64,000 nt of DNA from Mediterraneibacter catenae (GTDB taxonomy: Bacteria > Bacillota > Clostridia > Lachnospirales > Lachnospiraceae): NCBI RefSeq assembly GCF_008691045.1, contig NZ_VMSO01000004.1, forward strand, positions 103,859-167,858. Direction: 5' to 3'. Position 1 is the first letter of the stretch. Each line of letters opens with the position of its first letter. This document shows positions 17,731 through 24,402 of this stretch, in pieces. Below the pieces are notes generated by a model that made no database searches, was not told where the DNA came from, and worked only from the letters and a program-made list of their open reading frames with translations. Both the position numbers and the translations under genes were made by a program.

Positions 17731-18472
17731 TAAAACTGGTCTTATCACCGGAAAAAAGGCAATATTATTTGATGTGGATGATACACTGTACGACCAGACA
17801 ATCCCGTTTAAAGAAGCGTATGCACAATATTTCGGAAATGAGCCGGCGATACCGGCGGAGGTGATCTATCCTGTCACGAGAAAATACAGTGACCAGGTGT
17901 ATTCGCAGGCTATGTCGGGACAGATCACGATGGAAGAATTGTATATATACAGAGTGCAGAAAGCATTTGAAGAATATAACATTACGATTACAGTTGAAGA
18001 GGCCCTGGCATTTCAAAAAGTATATGCGGACTGCCAGAAACATATCCATATGTCGGAAACGATGGAGAAGTTACTGGACTACTGCTCAGAAAAAGCGGAA
18101 CTCGGAATCATCACAAACGGTCCGTCGGCACACCAGTGGAATAAGGTGAGGAGCCTGCAGGCGGAGAGGTGGATCCCTCATGAAAATATATTTGTATCGG
18201 GAGATGTGGGCGCGGAGAAGCCGGATAAGAAGATCTTTGATCATGCGAAGCGAATGATGAAGCTGGAAGATGCGGAAATATGGTTTGTCGGGGATTCATA
18301 TGAGCTGGATATGAAAGGCGCGTTAAATGCCGGATGGAATGCGGTGTGGATGAACAGGAGAGGGCGCGAAAAAACGGATGATAATGTGAAAGGAATGTAT
18401 GAAGTCGGGACGGAAGATGAATTATTTGAGAAGATTAAAGAAATTAATCTCGGTTATGATGGAGTAGAATGA
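17708..18472 (+). CDS. HAD-superfamily hydrolase (YjjG / HAD-IA type)
   Basis: A 254-residue haloacid-dehalogenase-like hydrolase. Motif I is FDVDDTLYD (nucleophile Asp22, Asp24), motif II is ITNG, motif III is the lysine in AEKPDKKIF and motif IV is GDSYELDMKGA, so all catalytic residues are present. An alpha-helical cap lies between motifs I and II, as in subfamily IA nucleotidases and phosphoglycolate-type phosphatases. The start is one of two adjacent ATGs; the first (17708) has AGGAG 7 nt upstream. It overlaps the 3' end of the preceding gene by 23 nt, so its translation probably depends on that transcript. The substrate is unknown. Confidence 0.87.
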   Translation: MMNYRLTDKTGLITGKKAILFDVDDTLYDQTIPFKEAYAQYFGNEPAIPAEVIYPVTRKYSDQVYSQAMSGQITMEELYIYRVQKAFEEYNITITVEEALAFQKVYADCQKHIHMSETMEKLLDYCSEKAELGIITNGPSAHQWNKVRSLQAERWIPHENIFVSGDVGAEKPDKKIFDHAKRMMKLEDAEIWFVGDSYELDMKGALNAGWNAVWMNRRGREKTDDNVKGMYEVGTEDELFEKIKEINLGYDGVE

Positions 18473-18512
18473 TGTAAAAAATGGATATGGATGCTTCATC
18501 CCGTATTTTTGG

Positions 18513-18556
18513 ACTCATTTTTTGTTAAGGTAAGTATAACAAAAAGTGAGTTTTTT
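18513..18556. terminator. Rho-independent terminator, long AT-rich stem
   Basis: Arms at 18513-18527 (ACTCATTTTTTGTTA) and 18537-18551 pair over 15 bp with one G-U wobble, around a 9-nt loop, followed by a T tract to 18556. It ends the transcript of the HAD gene. Confidence 0.75.
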
Positions 18557-18591
18557 AATGTTCGGAACTCCGGGCAGAAAGGATGGGTGTT

Positions 18592-18951
18592 ATGAAAGAA
18601 ATCAATCTGACGATTACAGGGATGAGACATTATTACGGTAATGGTGTATTTCATGTGGGCGATATTCTCCGCTGCAGGAAAGAGCCCGAGAATGAATATG
18701 ATGCAGAGGCTATACAGGTGCTGCTTCCGGTATACGGAAAAGTCGGCTATATTGCAAACAGCCCGTATACTGTAGCGAAAGGGACTTTAAGCGCCGGGCG
18801 GGCGTATGACCAGGTTAAGAAGAAGTTCTATATACGCGTGCTGTATATCTGTACGAATCAGATTATCTGCAAAGTAGAAGAGGGCAGGAAAGAAGATATG
18901 GAGAGCAGGATCAGCAGACAGCTTAAGGAGATCGATGATACTGAGTTTTAA
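18592..18951 (+). CDS. HIRAN domain protein
   Basis: A 119-residue protein consisting of a HIRAN domain: beta-rich INLTITGMRHYYG, then LRCRKEPENEYDAEAIQVLLP and GKVGYIANS, the pattern that binds 3' DNA ends in the eukaryotic HLTF helicase. In bacteria, stand-alone HIRAN proteins are uncharacterised and often lie near DNA-processing genes. I take the ATG at 18592 (MKEINLT), with AAAGG 9 nt upstream, over the ATG three codons earlier. It is a single gene between a terminator and a WYL regulator. A link to the helicases downstream is possible but only by proximity. Confidence 0.8.
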   Translation: MKEINLTITGMRHYYGNGVFHVGDILRCRKEPENEYDAEAIQVLLPVYGKVGYIANSPYTVAKGTLSAGRAYDQVKKKFYIRVLYICTNQIICKVEEGRKEDMESRISRQLKEIDDTEF

Positions 18952-18974
18952 CAAAGCGGCGCATATGCTACAAT
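18947..18974 (+). promoter_or_regulatory. candidate promoter of the WYL regulator
   Basis: TTTAAC (18947-18952) and TACAAT (18969-18974) are 16 nt apart, about 30 nt before the WYL gene. The -35 box overlaps the HIRAN stop codon. The -35 match is weak, so this remains tentative. Confidence 0.35.
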
Positions 18975-19003
18975 GGCTTTATGAAGTCAAAGGAGATTAA
19001 GCC

Positions 19004-19924
19004 ATGGTTAAATCATACAGCCAGAAATTAAGAGTGTTATATGTGATGCAGATCCTGCTTCGGTATTCGGACGAAGAACATCCGATCTCTCAGGCGGAAA
19101 TATCGGAGCGGCTGAACGCTTACGGCATACAGGCGGACCGTAAAAGCATTTACGATGATATTAAGGTCTTAAATGAGTTTGGTATGGAGATAGAAAACCG
19201 CAGAGCTAAGCCGTCGGGATTCTATGTGTCGGAGAGAAGCTTTGAACTGCCGGAGCTGAAGCTGCTGGTCGATGCGGTTCAGTCATCGAAATTTATTACA
19301 GCGAAGAAGTCAAATGAGCTGATCCGAAAGCTGGAAGAGCTGGCAAGCGTACATGAGGCAAAGACGCTCCAGAGACAGGTGTTCGTCGGAAACCGCATTA
19401 AGACGATGAACGAAAGCATCTATTATAATGTGGACAAGATACACCAGGCGATCTCTCAGAACCGGCTGATTCGTTTTCGCTACTATGAGTGGACGCCGCA
19501 GAAAGAAATGCATCTGCGAAGGAACGGGAAGGCCTATGAAATCAGCCCGTGGGGACTGACCTGGGACGATGAAAATTATTATATGGTCGGTTATGACGGC
19601 GAGGCGGAAATGATCAAACATTTCCGGGTGGATAAGATGCTGGGTATAGAAATAACGGATCAGTCCCGAAGCGGAAAAGAACACTTCGAAAAATTTGATC
19701 TTGCAAATTATGCTATGATTGACCGCTTTGGGAGAGATGTCATGGTGCATTCTGTTGATGAGGAACATTTTTCCGTGAGTGCGGCGGTCAATGTAAGCCC
19801 ACAGTTCTTCGGCTGGCTTGTGGCGCTTGGGAAGGGCGTTGTGATAGAGGGGCCGGAGGATGTGAGAGAGGAGTTCGGGGGATGGATGAGAGCGGTGATG
19901 AGGGAGTATGAAAATGAAGGATGA
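19004..19924 (+). CDS. WYL-domain transcriptional regulator
   Basis: A 306-residue regulator with an N-terminal winged helix (ISQAEISERLN, ADRKSIYDDIKVL) and a central WYL domain (LIRFRYYEW, YEISPWGLTWDDENYYMVGYD), followed by a WCX-type C-terminal extension. WYL domains bind ligands, often nucleic acids or nucleotides, and many WYL regulators control defence genes. RBS GGAG lies 9 nt upstream of the ATG. Its neighbours are a HIRAN gene and, downstream, a decayed nuclease gene and a helicase, but no shared operator can be shown. Local regulation of the island is therefore inference. Confidence 0.88.
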   Translation: MVKSYSQKLRVLYVMQILLRYSDEEHPISQAEISERLNAYGIQADRKSIYDDIKVLNEFGMEIENRRAKPSGFYVSERSFELPELKLLVDAVQSSKFITAKKSNELIRKLEELASVHEAKTLQRQVFVGNRIKTMNESIYYNVDKIHQAISQNRLIRFRYYEWTPQKEMHLRRNGKAYEISPWGLTWDDENYYMVGYDGEAEMIKHFRVDKMLGIEITDQSRSGKEHFEKFDLANYAMIDRFGRDVMVHSVDEEHFSVSAAVNVSPQFFGWLVALGKGVVIEGPEDVREEFGGWMRAVMREYENEG

Positions 19925-19928
19925 GAAA

Positions 19929-19969
19929 GCGGTCTGCTGAGGGCGGTCTGCTGAGAAAGGCGGTCTGCT
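19929..19969 (+). repeat. three short direct repeats GCGGTCTGCT
   Basis: The decamer GCGGTCTGCT occurs at 19929, 19943 and 19960, immediately after the WYL stop codon, with longer GCGGTCTGCTGAG identity between the first two. It may be a slippage-generated run or a binding array; nothing further can be supported. Confidence 0.6.
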
Positions 19970-20058
19970 TGTTATTTGGGTGAGGCAATGGTAGAATAGT
20001 ATATACATATATCCGACGTGTTTTCAGGGAAAATAATCAGAGCGGGGAGGAATGTGTG

Positions 20059-20648
20059 ATGAGCAGAACATTTAATATCACGGCAGACAGTAAGCCGTCG
20101 TTTCACTATATGGTGGATATAACGGATCGTCTTGAGCAGATTAAAAAAATGATAGATGCAGGGCAGTATTTTACAATAAACCGTGCCCGGCAGTATGGAA
20201 AAACCACGACCCTGCGCGCGCTGGCAAAATATCTGGTGCAGGATTATGTTGTTGTAAGTCTTGATTTTCAGCTGATGAGCCATAAAGATTTTGCGGAGGA
20301 AGGGGCCTTTGTAAAAGCTTTCTCGAAGAAGCTGGGCGCAGATATTTTATGCTGTTTTTAAAACCAATCATTAACGGAACGGGAAACTGCTATGTGGAAC
20401 CGGAGACGAGAAACCGGGAACGAATGGATTTGGTTGTAGACTACCGGGGAGAGCAGTTTGTTGTCGAGCTTAAGATATGGCATGGGGATGCTTATAATAA
20501 GCGAGGAGAAAAGCAGATTGCGGAGTACCTGGAATATTATGAATTGAAGAAAGGGTATATGATCAGCTTTAATTTCAATAAGAAAAAAGAGATTGGCGTA
20601 AAGGATATTGTTGTGGGGGATAAACTGCTGGTGGAAGCGGTGGTGTGA
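20059..20648 (+). pseudogene. internally deleted AAA-ATPase-like / PD-(D/E)XK nuclease-like protein
   Basis: The 5' part encodes the N-terminus of the AAA-ATPase-like family (FHYMVDITDRLEQIKKMID, then a P-loop-like ARQYGKTTT), with GGGGAGG 8 nt before its ATG. After about 100 residues the frame stops at 20361. A second, overlapping frame supplies the C-terminal PD-(D/E)XK nuclease-like domain (MDLVVDYRGEQFVVELKIWHG). Intact homologues place roughly 300-350 residues between these parts, so a large internal deletion with a frameshift at about 20350 has removed the ATPase core. The nuclease motif (D..V.Y...ELKIW) is intact, but the remainder is probably non-functional. Confidence 0.8.
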
Positions 20649-20701
20649 TTATATAAAACAGGCATGTATAGCTAAAAAAACAATAAGGATTTTTAAGTAT
20701 T

Positions 20702-23638
20702 ATGAAACTTATATTAACTGATCAAATGAAAGATGGCTTTAATACTGCTTATATAGACAAAACATATTCTTCAAATCTTGCTTATAAACCGCAATTCATT
20801 TCAAACAACTACAAAGAAGGCCGCAAGGTTCTCTCATCCATTGAGGATGAGCTTTTGTCATGTAAAGAATTTTTTATCAGCGTAGCATTTATTACCATGG
20901 GCGGTGTTACCCCGCTTCTTCAGACACTAAAAGAATTGGAAAGACGTCATATACCTGGAAAGATTCTTACAACAGATTACCAGAATTTCAGTGAACCAAG
21001 AGCGCTTCGCAAGCTTGCGGAGTTAAGCAATATTACGTTAAAAATGTATCGGACGGATGAAGCACAGGAGGGTTTTCATACCAAAGGATATATTTTTAAG
21101 AACGAAGAGCTCTACAGAATTATTGTTGGAAGCTCGAATTTGACATTAAGTGCGCTGACAAAAAACAGAGAATGGAATACTAGGATTGTCTCGACAGATC
21201 AGGGGGAATATGTTGAGGATTTGATGGCAGAGTTTACAGATCTGTGGAACTCTAAATATGCTGTTGCATTTGATGATTTTATCGATGAATATTCGTTAAA
21301 CTATCGTGTTATTCAAAAACAGAGAAAAATTGCGAAACAAGCACAGACCCCGTCGCTGGAACAGTATAAATTGCAGCCAAATTCAATGCAGTTAGGATTT
21401 ATTGCAAATCTTGAGAAAATACAAAAGTCCGGAGAATCAAAAGCATTATTGATTTCGGCCTCGGGAACAGGGAAAACATATGCATCAGCATTTGCTTTGC
21501 GTGAAGAAGAAACAAAGAAAGTGTTGTTCTTAGTGCATAGAGAACAGATTGCAAAGCAGGCAATTGCCAGCTATAAGAAAGTATTTGGAAATACAAGAAC
21601 ATTTGGATTGCTTTCTGGAAATTCAAAGGATTTTGATGTAGATTATTTGTTTTCCACAATGCAGATGATGGCAAAACAGGAGACGCTTTCAAGGTTTCAT
21701 AAAGATGAATTTGAAACCATTATTATAGACGAAGCGCATCGGACCGGAGCGGCCAGCTATCAGAATATTATGCATTATTTTACGCCTAAGTTCTGGCTGG
21801 GAATGACAGCTTCACCGGAGCGAACAGACTCTTTTGATGTTTATGAGGCGTTTGATCATAACATAGCTTATGAGATTCGACTTCAGCAGGCATTAGAAGA
21901 GAATTTGTTATGCCCTTTCCACTATTTTGGAATTACGGATCTGCAGATTAATGGAGAGACCGTGGATGAAGAAACAGGATTGAAGGATTTCAATAAGCTT
22001 ACCTGTGATGAACGTGTTAACTATGTGATCGCGCAGATGGAATATTATGGATATTGTGGAAGAGCTCCCAAAGGATTAATCTTTTGCAGTTCGAAAAAAG
22101 AAGCACGAGCTTTAAGTGAAAAGTTTAATAAAAGAGGATATAGAACACTGGCATTGACAGGGGATGATAGCCAGGAAAAGAGGGAGCAGGCAGTGGAGCG
22201 GCTTGTATTGGATGATGGAGAAGACAAATTAGATTATATTTTTACGGTTGATATTTTTAATGAAGGTGTCGATATTCCGGAAATTAACCAAGTTATTATG
22301 CTTCGGCCGACAGAGTCCCCTATTGTCTTTGTGCAGCAGTTAGGACGAGGTCTTCGTAAAGCAGAAGATAAAGAATATGTTGTGATTCTTGATTTTATCG
22401 GAAATTATAAGAACAATTTTATGATACCTATTGCACTGTCCGGCGACAGGAGTTATAACAAGGACAATATCCGCCGCTATGTGCTGGAGGGAGAGCGGAT
22501 TATACCTGGCTCATCTACAATTCATTTTGATGAAATATCACGAAAACGAATTTTCGCAGCTATTGACAGTGCTAATTTCAGTGATATTAAACTGATTAAA
22601 GAGAACTATAAGAATCTGAAAAATAAACTGGGGCATATTCCGGCGTTGAAAGACTTTGATACATATGGCGAGATGGACGTTCTGAGGATTTTTGATAACA
22701 GCAGTTTGGGATCATACTATAAGTTCCTAGTCAAGTATGAAAAAGAATATACAGTCAGACTTTCAGCTGCAGAAGAGAAAGTAATCGAGTTTATCTCCAG
22801 GAAGCTTGCAAGCGGGAAGAGGATTCATGAGCTTGCCTTGCTAAATAGGATGTTGAGTTATCGTCATGGCTTCTTTTCAATCTGGAAAGAAGAGATGGCG
22901 GAGGACTATGGGATAAATCTGCAGGATAAAACAGTAAAAAATGTTGTTAATGTAATGACAAATGAATTTCCGACTGGTTCGGGGAAAAAGACATATGCAG
23001 ACTGTATTTTTCTGGAAAAAATGGAGCAAAAAGATTATGATATTTCCGATGAATTTGACAGCATGCTCCAGAATCCGGATTTTTATCGGATTTTGAAAGA
23101 ACTGGTTGAATTTGGGATTTCCAGATATAAAGAAAATTACAGCCATAGATATCAGGATACCAGTTTTGTGCTTTATCAGAAATATACATATGAGGATGTC
23201 TGCCGTTTGCTGGAATGGGAAAATAATGAAGTTCCGCTTAATCTGGGTGGTTACAAGTATGACCGAAAAACGAAGACGTTTCCTGTGTTTATTAATTATG
23301 ACAAGGAAGAAGATATTCAGGATACGATCAAGTATGAGGATCATTTTGTGAGTCCAAATAGACTGATTGCTATTTCGAAGCAGAGCAGGACCAAGGATTC
23401 GGAAGATGTTCAGAATTTCCTGCATGCACAGGAGCGGGGAATAGATGTAGAGCTGTTTGTACGAAAGAATAAAGACGACAAGATTTCAAAAGAATTTTAT
23501 TATCTTGGAAGAATGAAGGCAACGGGACAAGCTACAGAATTTATTATGGCGAATACAGACAAAACAGCAGTAGAAATAGAATGGGAGCTGGAGACTCCCG
23601 TTCGTGAAGATATTTACGAATATATTGTGAACAACTAA
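20702..23638 (+). CDS. PLD-like / superfamily 2 helicase / DUF3427 protein
   Basis: A 978-residue multidomain protein. Residues 1-200 form a phospholipase-D-like domain with HTK (His126, Lys128) and GSSN; the aspartate of a classical HKD motif is not at the expected place. Then a DEAH helicase: Walker A GTGKT (255-259), DEAH (343-346), LGMTASPER, GVDIPE and QLGRGLRK (546-553). The C-terminal 350 residues match DUF3427 (for example SPNRLIAISKQSRT). This is the type III restriction-like helicase architecture often carried in defence islands. Its own target is unknown. Base composition is distinctly AT-rich compared with jetC or the genes at 24-29 kb, a sign of recent transfer. A Nudix gene follows 12 nt later. 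Confidence 0.88.
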   Translation: MKLILTDQMKDGFNTAYIDKTYSSNLAYKPQFISNNYKEGRKVLSSIEDELLSCKEFFISVAFITMGGVTPLLQTLKELERRHIPGKILTTDYQNFSEPRALRKLAELSNITLKMYRTDEAQEGFHTKGYIFKNEELYRIIVGSSNLTLSALTKNREWNTRIVSTDQGEYVEDLMAEFTDLWNSKYAVAFDDFIDEYSLNYRVIQKQRKIAKQAQTPSLEQYKLQPNSMQLGFIANLEKIQKSGESKALLISASGTGKTYASAFALREEETKKVLFLVHREQIAKQAIASYKKVFGNTRTFGLLSGNSKDFDVDYLFSTMQMMAKQETLSRFHKDEFETIIIDEAHRTGAASYQNIMHYFTPKFWLGMTASPERTDSFDVYEAFDHNIAYEIRLQQALEENLLCPFHYFGITDLQINGETVDEETGLKDFNKLTCDERVNYVIAQMEYYGYCGRAPKGLIFCSSKKEARALSEKFNKRGYRTLALTGDDSQEKREQAVERLVLDDGEDKLDYIFTVDIFNEGVDIPEINQVIMLRPTESPIVFVQQLGRGLRKAEDKEYVVILDFIGNYKNNFMIPIALSGDRSYNKDNIRRYVLEGERIIPGSSTIHFDEISRKRIFAAIDSANFSDIKLIKENYKNLKNKLGHIPALKDFDTYGEMDVLRIFDNSSLGSYYKFLVKYEKEYTVRLSAAEEKVIEFISRKLASGKRIHELALLNRMLSYRHGFFSIWKEEMAEDYGINLQDKTVKNVVNVMTNEFPTGSGKKTYADCIFLEKMEQKDYDISDEFDSMLQNPDFYRILKELVEFGISRYKENYSHRYQDTSFVLYQKYTYEDVCRLLEWENNEVPLNLGGYKYDRKTKTFPVFINYDKEEDIQDTIKYEDHFVSPNRLIAISKQSRTKDSEDVQNFLHAQERGIDVELFVRKNKDDKISKEFYYLGRMKATGQATEFIMANTDKTAVEIEWELETPVREDIYEYIVNN

Positions 23639-23650
23639 TGGAGGAACTCA

Positions 23651-24046
23651 ATGAAAACAGTAAAAGTAGTCGCAGCAATCATCATACACAACAACCGCAT
23701 TTTTGCCACCCAGCGTGGTTATGGCGATTTTAAAGACGGCTGGGAGTTCCCTGGCGGCAAGATTGAACCAGGAGAAACACCGCAGCAGGCACTTGTCCGT
23801 GAGATCAAAGAAGAACTGGATACGGAGATTGAAGTCGGAGATTATCTTGAGACGGTAGAGTATGACTATCCGAGTTTTCATCTGTCTATGGATTGCTTTT
23901 TCTGTACGATCAAGATGGGAGATCTTGTCCTGAGAGAGCATGAGGCTGCAAAGTGGCTGACGGTTGAGACTTTAGATGATGTGGATTGGCTGCCGGCAGA
24001 TAAAGTACTTATTGAGCAGATTAAACGATATCTTATGAAGCACTGA
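23651..24046 (+). CDS. Nudix hydrolase (MutT/NudG-like nucleoside triphosphate pyrophosphohydrolase)
   Basis: A 131-residue Nudix protein. The Nudix box begins at Gly36 (GGKIEPGE, then ALVREIKEELD), with the metal-binding Glu residues of REIKEE (Glu51, Glu54, Glu55) present; the usual Gly after EEL is Asp, as in several MutT-like enzymes. Family members hydrolyse oxidised or modified nucleoside triphosphates to monophosphates. RBS GGAGG overlaps the end of the PLD-helicase gene, 12 nt separate the two, and both are probably co-transcribed. Whether it sanitises general dNTPs or acts with the helicase in defence is unknown. Confidence 0.88.
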   Translation: MKTVKVVAAIIIHNNRIFATQRGYGDFKDGWEFPGGKIEPGETPQQALVREIKEELDTEIEVGDYLETVEYDYPSFHLSMDCFFCTIKMGDLVLREHEAAKWLTVETLDDVDWLPADKVLIEQIKRYLMKH

Positions 24047-24121
24047 GATGAGCAAAAGGGTTACGCGTTAAAAAGGATTCATATAAAGCAAAGATTTATC
24101 TTTAACAAAGGAGGTCTTATA

Positions 24122-24349
24122 ATGTTTCCTGGGTTTTCAAAGAAGAAAAAAGCGGCATTAACAGCATACGACCCCTCCCTCAAACGCCCTGCCCTCCGCT
24201 GCAGCATCTGCACCGGTGAGCAGGTGGCAGGTTTTAAAAACCTTTCCGATGGGAAATTCGAGGAAGTCATGCTGATCCGGAATGAGTCGGACCTTCAGGC
24301 TTTCCGTGAGCAGTATGGGATTACGGAAAATATCGAAAAAATATACTGA
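24122..24349 (+). CDS. small hypothetical protein (75 residues)
   Basis: A 75-residue protein with a basic N-terminus (FSKKKKAA) and a conserved-looking RCSICTGEQVAGFKNL core containing a CxxC pair, then an acidic C-terminus. Similar short proteins occur across Lachnospiraceae and are sometimes labelled aspartate dehydrogenase, which the size cannot support. The CxxC pair may bind a metal. The ATG is preceded by AAAGGAGG at good spacing. It sits alone between the Nudix gene and the DUF1998 helicase. Confidence 0.7.
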   Translation: MFPGFSKKKKAALTAYDPSLKRPALRCSICTGEQVAGFKNLSDGKFEEVMLIRNESDLQAFREQYGITENIEKIY

Positions 24350-24402
24350 CTGCAGACAGGACAGATAATGCAGATAAGACATATGCAACAAAGGAGTTTA
24401 CC

